From an uncultured Clostridia bacterium (GTDB taxonomy: Bacteria > Bacillota > Clostridia > Christensenellales > UBA1242), in the NCBI GenBank assembly GCA_934778215.1, contig CAKVOE010000001.1:248001-312000 (forward strand): a stretch of DNA of 64,000 nucleotides, read 5' to 3'. How positions within the stretch are numbered: position 1 is the first letter of the stretch; each line of letters starts with the position of its first letter. The position numbers and the translations under genes are program-made. Shown here piece by piece: positions 32,547 through 42,900 of this stretch. The notes below the pieces were generated by a model, which was given only the letters and a program-made list of their open reading frames with translations, had not been told where the DNA came from and did not search any database.

Positions 32547-33353
32547 AGTAACAAAAAACCAAAAATTGCATTAGTTTTGGGGGCTGGCGGAAACAAAGGT
32601 TTTGCTCATATAGGTGTACTTAAAGCACTTAAAGAAATTGGTTTTGTGCCAGATATGGTTGTAGGGTCATCTATGGGGGCTATTATTGGAATGTGTTATG
32701 CCCTTGGTGTAGACACTACGAAAATTGAAGAGCGTGCGTTAAAATTATCAACCATACAATTGTTAGATATAAAAATTCCGGACTCTTATGGGTTTATTAA
32801 GGGCGATAGGGCAGAAAAAACTATAAGAAGTTTGTTAGAAGACAAAAATAAAGATTATACCTTTAAAGACTGCAAAATTAAATATGGGTGTGTTGCTGCC
32901 GACCTTTCTACTGCCGAAACGGTAGAACTTACAAAGGGAGATTTACTAAAATCGGTAAGGGCGAGTTTTTCTATAAATGGTGTTTTTAGACCGGTAGAAA
33001 TTAATGGCAGAAATTTGACCGATGGTGGAATACTTTGCAGAGTTCCAGTTGATATGGCAAGAAGAATGGGTGCAGATTTTGTACTTGCAGTTGATTGCAT
33101 TGGCAAAACATTGCCAGAGGATATTTCAAAAAACAAATATGCAGACACTCTCGCAAGAGTCTTTCAAATTATGGACTACCAAATTAGCAAGCCAGAAATA
33201 GAGAGGGCGGACTATTTAATTTCGTTGTCGCAACCGCATATTAGTTCTATTAGGGTTTGCAATGTTGAAGAAAGCATACAAATTGGTTATGATGCAACAA
33301 TAGCAAAAAAAGATGAAATTTTGAAAATTGTAGAAAAATGGAGGAAGGTATAA
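32544..33353 (+). CDS. Patatin-like phospholipase, RssA/NTE family
   Basis: Predicted serine acyl hydrolase. The start at 32544 (269 residues) is preferred over 32523 because AAAGGAG lies 9 nt upstream. It has the oxyanion-hole segment GAGGNKGFAHIGVLKAL (about residues 14-30), the nucleophile elbow GSSMG (about 45-49, Ser in the centre) and the catalytic dyad Asp in LTDGGI (about 160). No signal peptide is seen, so it is cytoplasmic or membrane-associated. The stop overlaps the start of the next gene by 1 nt. Confidence 0.88.
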   Translation: MSNKKPKIALVLGAGGNKGFAHIGVLKALKEIGFVPDMVVGSSMGAIIGMCYALGVDTTKIEERALKLSTIQLLDIKIPDSYGFIKGDRAEKTIRSLLEDKNKDYTFKDCKIKYGCVAADLSTAETVELTKGDLLKSVRASFSINGVFRPVEINGRNLTDGGILCRVPVDMARRMGADFVLAVDCIGKTLPEDISKNKYADTLARVFQIMDYQISKPEIERADYLISLSQPHISSIRVCNVEESIQIGYDATIAKKDEILKIVEKWRKV

Positions 33354-34090
33354 TGAAAGAAAATTTAGGTTCAGAACTTTCAGGTTTGGTGGGTAACGAA
33401 ATTTTGGAAGCAAAAAAACAACTATATTTTAGGCTTCCAGAATTTATTGTAGCGGTGCTTTCGGTGGTGGTTGGAGTGATAATGATATGCTTCAATTTGG
33501 CAGATTTTTGGGGTCTTGCTGTAATTGTTTTTGGGGCCCTCTGGAACCTGTTTACTGACGCCAACAAATTATTCGCCTGCATAGTTTCGTTCTTTGTATG
33601 TACTATTTTCGCCCTAATTTCGCTAAACCTTAATTTGTATGGTATGGCTTTTTTGCATATTTGCTTCTATTTGCCTACACAATTAATATATTTTTATGAG
33701 AGCAAAAAAACTGAAAATTTGAACAATACTCGCAACCGTGAATTAACAAAAATTGGAACGTGTGGAGTAATAATTTCGGTGTGGTTATATGCACTTGCAT
33801 CTGTCTTTGTTTTGTACAGAATTGGTGATACATATTATCTGCTTGATGCTATATGTGTAACACTTTTAACCTTGTCGGTTTTTTTGAGTAATGGTCAATA
33901 TAAAGAATATTGGTTTGCAAGACTTATTGCTTGTTTTGTTACATCGGCAAGTTTTGTGTATATTGCTATTCAAACAGATTACGCAAAAAACAGTTTAATG
34001 TTTGCGTTGTTGTTTTTAATGTACTTAATATGTGATTTAATAAAATTTAACCGTTGGCTAAAATTTAACAAAAAAGCCGAAACAAAATAA
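33353..34090 (+). CDS. PnuC-like membrane transporter
   Basis: 245 residues with about seven membrane segments. The C-terminal half follows the PnuC pattern: YYLLDAICVTLLTLSVFLSN (start of the fourth to fifth segments), a YWFARL loop equivalent to the conserved W/ENW region, and LFLMYLICDLIKFNRW at the end. PnuC proteins carry nicotinamide riboside or other B vitamins; the substrate here is open and no riboswitch is visible. The ATG overlaps the previous stop (TAATG), with GGAGGAAGG ahead, so the two are coupled. Confidence 0.6.
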   Translation: MKENLGSELSGLVGNEILEAKKQLYFRLPEFIVAVLSVVVGVIMICFNLADFWGLAVIVFGALWNLFTDANKLFACIVSFFVCTIFALISLNLNLYGMAFLHICFYLPTQLIYFYESKKTENLNNTRNRELTKIGTCGVIISVWLYALASVFVLYRIGDTYYLLDAICVTLLTLSVFLSNGQYKEYWFARLIACFVTSASFVYIAIQTDYAKNSLMFALLFLMYLICDLIKFNRWLKFNKKAETK

Positions 34091-34136
34091 ATTGTCAAAA
34101 GATTGTTTTTATAATTTTTTTAGGCAAATTTAAAAA

Positions 34137-34172
34137 TCCCAAAGAGAAATTATCTTTTTGGGACTTTATTTT
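34137..34172. terminator. Terminator between the PnuC-like gene and tmcAL
   Basis: 7-bp stem TCCCAAA with TTTGGGA (34157-34163), extended by internal pairs, then a long T-run. It lies between convergent genes. Confidence 0.75.
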
Positions 34173-34190
34173 TTTTAAGCAGGTTTTGCG

Positions 34191-35306
34191 TTATAGTTTG
34201 TTTGTGTAATCTTCTTTTCCGGTATAGTCGTCGTTTATACAAGAAAACACCTTGCTTGCCAAAATATCTTTTTCGTAAACGCGCCTTTGAATTTTATTTA
34301 ATTTAGATTCATCTTTTTTAGAAACTATAACTAAGTTTTTTGGCAAATGTTTTAATAAGTCTTTTTTATTATTATTAATTGCTAAAATCTTTAAATAGAC
34401 TGAGTTTTTTTGTTTTGCAGAGCGAACTAGTGCTTGCGGTATATCCAAAACAAAATTGCACAGAATTCTATTAATTTTGGTTTCGGGATAGCGTTTGGTT
34501 TTTATATTGGTTTTATTTACATTAAAGTTTTCTATAATATAATTTTCTATGCCTTCACTAACGCCGTTTATTGTCTTTAATTTTTGATGTTCGGTTTTAA
34601 GCTTAAAGTCAACTATTTTATTAAAGTCTTTGTAGTTAGTAATGTTTTTTATATTTTGTTTTTTTAGTAGGGGAGAAAGGTTGTAAGCGTCATCAAATTT
34701 TTTTTCTTTTAAGAGTGTTCGTATTGCTGAAGCGCTTGCAAGACCACTAGAACTAACCGAAAGATTAAAATTGTCTTCTCTTTTTAGGGTTATTGGAGTA
34801 ATTTTTGAATTAAGAGATTTTAGTGCGTTTAAATATTCTACTGCCAAAATGTCATTAGATTTTAAATTTAGGTTTAAAACTTTTGTTAGTGTGTTTGCGT
34901 AAGAAGTTCCTTTTTTTAGTTCTTCTTTAATCAATTTTGAGTTAGAATGATTATTTATTGTTTCTTTTATTGATTGCAACTCTTGTAATTCTCCGCATTC
35001 GCTACCAAATACAAGGTATTCAACATTTGTGAGTGCAGAAATTGTTTTAATTGCACCAAATGCAAAATCGGTGGCACTTGATAGTGCATAAATGGTTGGT
35101 AGTTCTATTACAATATCTGCCCCCGCATCTATTGCAAGTTTTGCACGGGTGTATTTATCCAAAATGGCGGGCTCGCCCCTTTGCGCAAAGTTTCCACTCA
35201 TAATGCATATAATTGGGTTTGCCGTTTTTTCTTTTGCAAAATTTATAATTTTCTCGTGTCCTTTTGTTATTGGATTAAACTCTGAAATAATACAGGTGAA
35301 ATTCAT
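34191..35306 (-). CDS. tmcAL: tRNA(Met) cytidine acetate ligase TmcAL (YlbM)
   Basis: Forms N4-acetylcytidine at the wobble position of elongator tRNA(Met) from acetate and ATP. The start at 35306 gives 371 residues and the conserved beginning CIISEFNPITKGHEKII (HxGH-like nucleotidyl-transferase motif). SGNFAQRGEPAILDKYTRA and GADIVIELPTIYALSSATDF follow. A GTG at 35321 would add five residues. The family is usually nearer 400 residues; the C-terminal part is slightly short. In B. subtilis the gene (ylbM) lies near ylbJ, as it does here. Acetate could come from the neighbouring pta-ackA pathway. Confidence 0.9.
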   Translation of the reverse strand: MNFTCIISEFNPITKGHEKIINFAKEKTANPIICIMSGNFAQRGEPAILDKYTRAKLAIDAGADIVIELPTIYALSSATDFAFGAIKTISALTNVEYLVFGSECGELQELQSIKETINNHSNSKLIKEELKKGTSYANTLTKVLNLNLKSNDILAVEYLNALKSLNSKITPITLKREDNFNLSVSSSGLASASAIRTLLKEKKFDDAYNLSPLLKKQNIKNITNYKDFNKIVDFKLKTEHQKLKTINGVSEGIENYIIENFNVNKTNIKTKRYPETKINRILCNFVLDIPQALVRSAKQKNSVYLKILAINNNKKDLLKHLPKNLVIVSKKDESKLNKIQRRVYEKDILASKVFSCINDDYTGKEDYTNKL

Positions 35307-35327
35307 AAAAATATTTCTCACTTTTGA

Positions 35328-35356
35328 TTGATTAATTTTGATAAAATGTTTATAAT
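35328..35356 (+). promoter_or_regulatory. SigA promoter of pta-ackA
   Basis: TTGATT (35328-35333), 17 nt, TATAAT (35351-35356), 54 nt before the pta start. Confidence 0.7.
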
Positions 35357-35409
35357 TATTTTTGTATATTATATCAAAAATACAAAATAAATCAAGTGGA
35401 GATAGTTAA

Positions 35410-36426
35410 ATGAGAAATAAAGATCCTTTTTTAAGTATGATTGAAAGAGCAAAGCCACTAAATAACAAAACTATCGTCTTTCCCGAAGGCGAAGACAAAA
35501 GGGTTGCTTCCGCTATTAAAATGCTAATAGACAACAACGCTTGCAAGGTTGTAGTTTTGGGAGATGCACAAAAAATTGCTGAGGTTTTTGATAGTGAGGT
35601 TTTAGGTAAGGTAACGGTTGTAGATACAAGCGACCAAACCGCAAAAAGTGAATTTTATGCTGAGCAGTTGTATGAATTAAGAAAGGCAAAAGGGTTAACC
35701 GTTGAGCAAGCAAAAGAACTTGTAAAAGTTCCTATTTATTATGGTGCTATGATGGTAAAACTTGGAGATGCTGATGGTATGGTTGCGGGGGCAGTTTTAC
35801 ATTCTGCCGATGTAATGCGTCCAGCATTTCAAATAATAAAACAAAGAAAGGATATAGTTAAAGCATCAAGTTGCTTTATTATGGAAGTTCCCGAAGATAA
35901 AAATTTTGGCGAAAACGGGTTTATGGTTTTTGCAGATTGTGCGGTAAATCAATATCCAAACGCCGAAGAACTTGCAAGTATTGCTCTTGCTAGTAGAGAT
36001 AGTGCAAATTATCTTTGCGGAATGGAGCCAAGAATTGCCGTTCTTTCATATTCAACGGCGTCTACAAACTCAGATGACGAAGTGATAATAAAAGAAAAGG
36101 AAGCGATTAGACTATTTAAAGAGAAAGATAGCAAAACATTAATAGAGGGCGAAATGCAAGCAGATTGTGCACTTTTGCCAGATACAGCAAAAAGAAAGTT
36201 TCCTAATGGCAAACTAAATGGAAGAGCAAATGTATTAATATTTCCAGACATAAATGCCGGAAATATAGGCTATAAATTGGTGCAACACTTTACAGGCGGT
36301 AGGGCAGTTGGGCCAATAATTCAGGGGTTAAATAAGCCTGTTAATGATTTAAGTAGATCAGCAACGGCAGAAGAAATTTATTTAACCGCAATTATTACGC
36401 TTTTACAAACACAACAAAATCAATAA
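35410..36426 (+). CDS. pta: Phosphate acetyltransferase Pta
   Basis: Converts acetyl-CoA and phosphate to acetyl phosphate. The short, single-domain form (338 residues) typical of Firmicutes. Landmarks are KTIVFPEGEDKRV (about residues 19-31), YYGAMMVKLGDADGMVAGA (about 114-132), VLSYSTASTNSD and the C-terminal GRAVGPIIQGLNKPVNDLSR. It has its own promoter, GTGGAGATAG before the ATG, and is followed by ackA after 14 nt, forming the acetate-producing operon. Confidence 0.96.
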   Translation: MRNKDPFLSMIERAKPLNNKTIVFPEGEDKRVASAIKMLIDNNACKVVVLGDAQKIAEVFDSEVLGKVTVVDTSDQTAKSEFYAEQLYELRKAKGLTVEQAKELVKVPIYYGAMMVKLGDADGMVAGAVLHSADVMRPAFQIIKQRKDIVKASSCFIMEVPEDKNFGENGFMVFADCAVNQYPNAEELASIALASRDSANYLCGMEPRIAVLSYSTASTNSDDEVIIKEKEAIRLFKEKDSKTLIEGEMQADCALLPDTAKRKFPNGKLNGRANVLIFPDINAGNIGYKLVQHFTGGRAVGPIIQGLNKPVNDLSRSATAEEIYLTAIITLLQTQQNQ

Positions 36427-36440
36427 AAAGGAGAATATTT

Positions 36441-37643
36441 ATGAAAATTTTAGTAATTAATGCAGGGAGTAGTTCGTTAAAGTTCCAATTGCTTAACACC
36501 GAAAATGAAGAGGTTTTAGCAAAGGGTAACGTAGAAAGAATTGGCGAAGGGGACGATGTTTCGTTTATTTCGTACAAGGCAAAAGGAAAGGCTGTCAAAA
36601 ATTTTGAGCCAATCCGTAACCATAAAGATGCAATGAAGGTTTTAATTAAAACCATAACCGATGATGAAATTGGAGTTATTAAGTCTATTGATGAGGTTGA
36701 TGCTTTTGGACACAGAATTGCAAATGCTGGCCCACAATTTTTCGATCCGGTTGTAGTAACAAAGGATTGTTTGGAACAATTTAAAAACAATGTAGATTTT
36801 TCGCCACTTCATATGCCAGGCGGTATTGCAGGAATAGAGGCGTGCTTAGAAATTGCTCCAAACATTACAAGTGTTGCAGTATTTGATGTAGGATTTCACA
36901 AAACGCTACCAGATTATGTATATAGGTACGCCATAGATACAAAATATTATGAAAAGTATGGTATAAGAAGATATGGAGCGCATGGCACAAGCCATTATTA
37001 TGTTGCAAATGAGTGTGCAAAGTTTTTGGGAAAAAACATTGAAGATATGAAAATTATTACCTGTCATATGGGAGGAGGAGCGAGCATTTGTGCTGTAAAA
37101 AATGGCAAAAGTTATGATACTTCTATGGGATTAACTCCACTAGAGGGTATTATGATGAATACTCGTTCGGGAGATATTGATCCTAGCGTTGTTGAGTTTT
37201 TGTGTAAAAAAGAAGGATTAACAGTTTCGGAGGTTTTAAGAATTTTAAATAAGGCTAGCGGAATTCATGGAATCAATAATGGCGTTTCGGATATGAGAGA
37301 ACTTACAAGCCCAGAAAATATTAACAAGCCAACCGTTCAACTTGCTTTAAATATGTATGCTTATAGAGTAAAGAAGTATATTGGTGCATACACCGCTGCA
37401 ATGAATGGGGTTGATGCAATTGTATTTACCGCAGGTATTGGCGAAAACACGCCAGAACTTAGAGAGTTGATACTAAAAGATATGGATTATTTAGGTATTT
37501 CTATAGACAATGAAAAAAATTACAGTGCTCCTCGTGGCGAGAACTTTGATATAACAGGCAAAGATTCAAAGGTTAAGGTAGTAATTATACCTACAAATGA
37601 AGAGTTGGTTATTGCTAAGTTTACAGAAGCATTGGTTAAATAA
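36441..37643 (+). CDS. ackA: Acetate kinase AckA
   Basis: Makes acetate and ATP from acetyl phosphate, an energy-yielding step of fermentation. The 400-residue protein has MKILVINAGSSSLKFQL at the start, the GAHGTSH motif (about residue 178), CHMGGGASICA (about 208) and TRSGDIDPS, then the adenosine motif VFTAGIGENTPE (about 325). Full length. It is cotranscribed with pta. Confidence 0.98.
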   Translation: MKILVINAGSSSLKFQLLNTENEEVLAKGNVERIGEGDDVSFISYKAKGKAVKNFEPIRNHKDAMKVLIKTITDDEIGVIKSIDEVDAFGHRIANAGPQFFDPVVVTKDCLEQFKNNVDFSPLHMPGGIAGIEACLEIAPNITSVAVFDVGFHKTLPDYVYRYAIDTKYYEKYGIRRYGAHGTSHYYVANECAKFLGKNIEDMKIITCHMGGGASICAVKNGKSYDTSMGLTPLEGIMMNTRSGDIDPSVVEFLCKKEGLTVSEVLRILNKASGIHGINNGVSDMRELTSPENINKPTVQLALNMYAYRVKKYIGAYTAAMNGVDAIVFTAGIGENTPELRELILKDMDYLGISIDNEKNYSAPRGENFDITGKDSKVKVVIIPTNEELVIAKFTEALVK

Positions 37644-37726
37644 TTGTTGGGCTAGACACCTTTCAAAAAATTAATAGCAATCGCTTTGGGTGGTACTAAA
37701 AAGTTAGGTAATTTTTTAAATTCTAA

Positions 37727-37755
37727 TTGACAAAAAACATTTAGTGTAATATAAT
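37727..37755 (+). promoter_or_regulatory. SigA promoter of rpmF
   Basis: TTGACA (37727-37732), 17 nt, TATAAT (37750-37755); perfect consensus, as expected for a ribosomal protein gene. Confidence 0.9.
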
Positions 37756-37796
37756 ATCATTTGCTTATGTAACAAATTTAGTAGGGAGGAAAGATA

Positions 37797-37991
37797 ATGG
37801 CAGTTCCAAAGAGTAAGATAAGTAAGTCTAAGGGCAGATCAAGAGTTGCAAACTGGAAAGCAAACGCTCCAACAGTTGTAGAATGTCCACAATGCCATCA
37901 AACAAAAGTGGCTCACAGCGTATGTGCTAAGTGTGGCTATTATGATGGTCAAAAGCAAATTGAAGTTTCTTCTGACAAAAAGGCGAAGTAA
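37797..37991 (+). CDS. rpmF: 50S ribosomal protein L32
   Basis: 64-residue zinc-ribbon ribosomal protein with the standard start AVPKSKISKSKGRSRVANWK (20 residues) and four zinc ligands in CPQCHQTKVAHSVCAKCGYY. GGGAGGAAAG precedes the ATG. It has its own consensus promoter and a terminator. The DUF177 (YceD) gene that usually precedes it is absent. Confidence 0.97.
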   Translation: MAVPKSKISKSKGRSRVANWKANAPTVVECPQCHQTKVAHSVCAKCGYYDGQKQIEVSSDKKAK

Positions 37992-38015
37992 TTTCCTTTC
38001 ATGCACATATAAATT

Positions 38016-38059
38016 CACACCTTTGGTGTTTCTTATGAAACATAAGGGTGTGTTTTTTT
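38016..38059 (+). terminator. Terminator after rpmF
   Basis: 9-bp stem with one G-U pair (38016-38024 with 38044-38052) and a 7-nt T-run. Confidence 0.85.
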
Positions 38060-38142
38060 ATTTGATAATTTTGGCAAGTCAAAGAGAATAATACTATTTT
38101 TTTCTGTGGTAGGATTTTTATTTAAAAACCCTTTAAAATGCT

Positions 38143-38171
38143 TTGATTGAGCCATAATTATAGTGTATAAT
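38143..38171 (+). promoter_or_regulatory. SigA promoter of the plsX-rnc-smc-ftsY operon
   Basis: TTGATT (38143-38148), 17 nt, TATAAT (38166-38171), 44 nt before the plsX start. No FapR-type operator was recognised. Confidence 0.8.
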
Positions 38172-38215
38172 TAATATATAAAAATTACTAAATAATTAAA
38201 GGCGGAAAGAAAAAT

Positions 38216-39250
38216 ATGTTGCAATCTAATATAAAAATTGTGCTTGATGGATTTGGTGGCGACAACGCTCCCAAAGAAATTGTGTTGGGAGCAATTGATG
38301 CTGTAAATGCTTTTTCTGATATAGAAATAGTTATAACAGGCAAAGAAGAAATTTTAAATGAAATAATTAAAGATTCTGGTTATGCTGGCAACCGAATAAG
38401 CGTTTTAAACGCAAACACAACAATAACCAATGATGAATCTCCTACGCTTGCCATAAGAACAAAAAAGGATAGTTCTATGGTGGTTGCGTTAGATTATATT
38501 TTAGATCACGAGCAAGAAAACATTGCGGGCTTTGTATCAGCCGGTTCAACGGGTGCAGTGCTAACAGGGGCATTATTAAAACTTGGCAGAATGAATGGAA
38601 TAAAAAGACCTGCCATTGCACCACTTTTTCCTAATTTAAAAAACGGAAAGACTCTTTTAATAGATTGCGGTGCAAATATGGATTGTAAGCCAGAATTTTT
38701 GTGCCAGTTTGCACTTATGGGTTCTATATATATGAAAAAAATGTATGGTATTCAAAACCCAAAAGTTGCACTTTTAAGTGTAGGAACGGAAGACAAAAAG
38801 GGAAATGAATTGACACACTCAGCATTTGAACTATTAAAAGAAATGAAGTCAATAAATTTTGTTGGAAATATGGAAGCCAGAGATATCACAACGGGCGATT
38901 ATGACGTGGTAGTTTCGGACGGGTTTGCGGGTAATGTTGCATTAAAGTCTAGTGAGGGTATGGCAAAGTTTATTTTAAAATCATTAAAGAGTGAAATTTC
39001 TTCGGGCGGTTTAGGTGCCAAAATTGGATATTTGTTTTTAAAGAAGCCCTTTAAAAAATTAGCAAAAACCTTAGACTACAACGCTATTGGTGGATCGGCC
39101 TTTTTGGGTTGTAAAAAGGTTGTTGTTAAAGCACACGGGTCGTCAGATAGAGTTGCAATTTTGGGTTCAATTAAACTTTGTCGAGAAATTTATTTAAACG
39201 GCTTTTTGACGGAATTGGATAATGAATTAAAAAACTATAATGCCGAATAA
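38216..39250 (+). CDS. plsX: Phosphate acyltransferase PlsX
   Basis: Makes acyl-phosphate from acyl-ACP for PlsY. The 344-residue protein has the start IKIVLDGFGGDNAPKEI, the GFVSAGSTGAVLTGALLKLGR segment (about residues 105-125, quoted in parts), LIDCGANMDCKPEFL and SDGFAGNVALKSSEG. GGCGGAAAG precedes the ATG. It is followed directly by rnc; the fabD, fabG and acpP genes that often lie between them are missing. Confidence 0.96.
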   Translation: MLQSNIKIVLDGFGGDNAPKEIVLGAIDAVNAFSDIEIVITGKEEILNEIIKDSGYAGNRISVLNANTTITNDESPTLAIRTKKDSSMVVALDYILDHEQENIAGFVSAGSTGAVLTGALLKLGRMNGIKRPAIAPLFPNLKNGKTLLIDCGANMDCKPEFLCQFALMGSIYMKKMYGIQNPKVALLSVGTEDKKGNELTHSAFELLKEMKSINFVGNMEARDITTGDYDVVVSDGFAGNVALKSSEGMAKFILKSLKSEISSGGLGAKIGYLFLKKPFKKLAKTLDYNAIGGSAFLGCKKVVVKAHGSSDRVAILGSIKLCREIYLNGFLTELDNELKNYNAE

Positions 39251-39260
39251 AAGGAGTTTT

Positions 39261-39926
39261 ATGACATCAGCGGAAATTAAAAAAATTGAAAATATTTTAG
39301 GGTATACATTCAAAGACAAAAACCTATTAATTACAGCGTTTACACATTCAAGTTTTGCAAACAACTTTCATACTCAAAGCAATGAAAGGTTGGAGTTTTT
39401 AGGGGATACCGTATTAAGTACAATAATAAGTGAACGCATTTATGCGGATATGGACTATAACGAGGGTCAACTTTCAAAACTTCGCTCAAAAATTGTTTCT
39501 ATGCACCCGCTTGCCTATTTAATAGAGGGCTTAAATTTGGTTCAATACCTTCAATTTGCAGGTTCTAGTAGAGATGCTATTACAGACAATATGAAAGCAG
39601 ATTTGATGGAAGCTATTATTGGTGCGATTTATATAGATGGAGGACTAGAAAAGGCAAGATCTTTTGTTGGCAGAAATTTTTTAGATATGGTTCAAAAAAT
39701 GGAAAATTTAGATGAGTTAGAAGATTCTAAAAGCCGACTTCAAGAAATGCTAAAAACAGATAGTATAAAATATACAACAAACAAAACAGGGACGGATCAT
39801 AATCCTACATTTACAGCAAGTGTTATGATAAATGGTGTCTGTATGGGGCGAGGAAAGGGAAGTTCTAAGCGTCAAGCAGAAACGGTTGCAGCAGGTGAGG
39901 CAATAAAAAAACTAACAAAGGTTTAA
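39261..39926 (+). CDS. rnc: Ribonuclease III
   Basis: Double-strand-specific RNase for rRNA processing and RNA turnover. The start at 39261 (221 residues) is chosen over 39240 because AAAAGGAG lies directly upstream. The catalytic domain has the signature NERLEFLGDTVL (about residues 36-47), with further acidic residues in KADLMEAIIGAIYIDGG. A double-stranded-RNA-binding domain covers about residues 150-221 (GTDHNPTFTASVMINGV; GSSKRQAETVAAGEAIKKL). Confidence 0.96.
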   Translation: MTSAEIKKIENILGYTFKDKNLLITAFTHSSFANNFHTQSNERLEFLGDTVLSTIISERIYADMDYNEGQLSKLRSKIVSMHPLAYLIEGLNLVQYLQFAGSSRDAITDNMKADLMEAIIGAIYIDGGLEKARSFVGRNFLDMVQKMENLDELEDSKSRLQEMLKTDSIKYTTNKTGTDHNPTFTASVMINGVCMGRGKGSSKRQAETVAAGEAIKKLTKV

Positions 39927-39939
39927 AAGGGAATTTATA

Positions 39940-42900
39940 ATGAAATTCAAAAAAATGGAAATATACGGCTTCAAGTCTTTTGCAGATAAAGTTCAAGTAC
40001 AATTTGAGTCGGGAGTTACCGGTATTGTTGGGCCAAACGGCTGTGGAAAAAGTAATGTCGCAGACTCTATAAGATGGGTTTTGGGTGAACAGAGTGCAAA
40101 AGCTCTTCGTGGATCTAATATGCAAGATGTAATTTTTAATGGAACCGAAAAGCGAAAGCCTCAGAGTTTTGCCGAAGTGTCGCTATATTTTGATAACTCA
40201 GAAAAAATATTTAATGTAGATTACGATGAAGTTGTGCTAACCAGAAAACTGTATAGGTCGGGCGAAAGCGGTTATGCTATAAACAAAACTCCTTGTAGGT
40301 TAAAAGACATACAAGAAATTTTGCGTGACAGTGGTATGGGTAGAGAAAGTTACTCCATAATAGGACAGGGCAGAATAGACGAACTTTTAAGTGCAAAGCC
40401 TGAGGATAGGCGTGCCGTTTTTGAAGAGGCTGCCGGCATTTCCAAATTAAAGAATAGAAAATTAGAATCTTTAAAAAAGTTAAACAACACGCAAGATAAT
40501 CTTGTCAGAATTAATGATATTCTGCATGAATTGGAAATTCAACTTGCACCGCTAACTTCACAGGCAGAAACGGCAAAAAAATATTTGGATCTTCGTGAAA
40601 GACTAAAATCATTAGAAATTAATAACTACATTTATCAATATGATTCATCGGCTTCGCAAAAGGAAGAAATTAATGCAAGGCTTAAAGGAGTAGAAGAAGA
40701 GATTGAATTGAAGTCAAAAGAGTTTGATGAAACGGTTGATGACTATAACTATACGGCAAACAAAATTGATTCGACAGATCAAGCAATAACAAGGCTTCGT
40801 GATGAATTATTAAATTTAACAGTTGGGCTAGAAAAACAAGCGGGCGAAACAAAACTTTTGCAAGAAAAGTTAAACGGTTTAAAAGCAAGCAAAGATAGGT
40901 TGGTTGAAAGCGTTAATGTAGACCAAGCGGAGTTTGATGACAACAAACAAAAATTAGAAACAGCCGAAAAAGATAAGGGCTTAAAAGAAATAGTTTTTGA
41001 TGAGCTTGTAAAAAAGATTGACGAGTTAACGGAGAGTTTGACTGCATTAGATTTAGAAATTTCAACTATGGAAAATGCAAGCGAAGAAGAAACCCAAAAA
41101 TTAGTTGAGAATTTGGGCAAAATAGGTGATACAAAGGCGCAAATTACCGGTATAGAAACAGAAATTAAAGCACTAAATGATAGATTAGAAGAAATTAATT
41201 TAAAGAGAAATGAGTGTGCCGAAAAATATGATAGAGAAACGGATACGCTAACCAGTTTAAAAAGAGAAGTCGAAGAACTAAAAATTAAGAAGGCAGAAAA
41301 AGCCGAAGAACTAAAAGAAAAGAAACAAGAAAACATAAAGTTTGCATATAAAGTGGCAGGCATAGAAGAAGATTTGGTAGACAGTGAAAGCGAAATAAAG
41401 AGCCTTATCGGAAAAATTAATCTTATGAAAGAGATGCAAAAAGAAAATGAAGGCTATGTGGCATCAGTTAGAAAGTTGTTGCAAGATGCCAAAGATAATT
41501 CTTCGCTTGGTGGTAGGTTTGTAAATGTTGTTGCAAAGCTTATGAGCGTCCCAGAAAAATACGAAACAGCAATAGATATGGCACTGGGTTCTGCCGTTCA
41601 AAATGTGGTAACAAAAAATGAAGATGATGCAAAATATGTTATCCAATATTTAAAGGATAACAACCTTGGTCGTGCAACATTTTTGCCAATGACAAGCATA
41701 AAACCAAGAAAAATTGCCGATGAATTTATACCTGTTATAAATAGAACAAGCGGAGCAATTGGGGTTGCGACATCGCTAATAGAATACGACAGGCAGTATG
41801 ATAGCGTTTTTAGTGGACTATTAGGCTCTACCGTAATTGTAGAAGATATGGATTCGGCTGTTAACCTTGCAAAAAGCACAAGGTATTCATTTAAAATTGT
41901 AACGCTAGATGGAGATGTTATTAATCCTGCGGGAACAATGAGTGGTGGTAGCAAAAAGGTTCAGGGTGTTTCGCTTATAGGCAGAGAAAGGGAAATTGTA
42001 GATGCCGAAAATCGTTTAGCAGAACTAAAAAGAATTAAAGAAACCAAAACGCAAGAATTGGAGGATATCAAAAAAGAGCAAGCCTCTATGGACGAATCTC
42101 TTAGTAAACTAGATGAAGAAATTAGAGCGTTTGAAATAAATTTAGCAAAAGAAAGCGAAAATTTAAATAAGTTTAATGAAAACCTAAATCAATTGGCGTC
42201 TGAAAGTTTAAAACTTGACGAAGCGGAAGAAAAATTAAAGGCAGAATTAAAGCAGAGCGAAGATAAGTTGATAGCCTTTAAGCAGTATATGGAAGATATG
42301 GAAAACGGTAATGCGTCCGAAAATGCTATTAGAAATCCAGAACTGTATGCAAAAAAACAAAAGAGAAAATCTATTGCAGACGAGTTGACCGAACTAAAAG
42401 TAAAAAAGGCATCTTGTGAAAGCGACAAGGTTTCGCTAGAAGCAGAAATTTTAAGGTTAAATGACCTACTTGAAAAACTAAATAAAGATATTAGAGTTTC
42501 TAAGTTAGAAATTGAAAAGTTAAACACCGACATTGTAGAGATTGAAGGCGAAACTCGTAAAACAATAGACCAAAATTTGTACCAATCAAATATGGAAGCC
42601 CTTCAAACAACAAGAGATGAGTTGGCAAACTTTGATGGGACAAAAAAGGAATTAAATAAAAAATTACAAGAACTTTCGGAAAAGAAATTAGTTTTAAGTT
42701 CGGAACTTCAAAGAGCAAATGATAAAAAATATAAAGAAGAAAATTTGCTTGTAAAAATTGACTCTGATATTGAGCAGATGCAAGAAAGAGTGTGGGAAGA
42801 GTATGGTCTAACCTATGCTACGGCTGTTAGTTATAAGGTAGAAAACCACAATATTCAAGAAGGTTTGCAAGAAAGTGCAAAAATAAAAAAGCAAATTCAA

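Noticed and set aside
37644..37796. A missing DUF177 (YceD) gene or hidden small gene before rpmF
   Set aside because: No frame with a binding site exists here; the stretch only holds the rpmF promoter.
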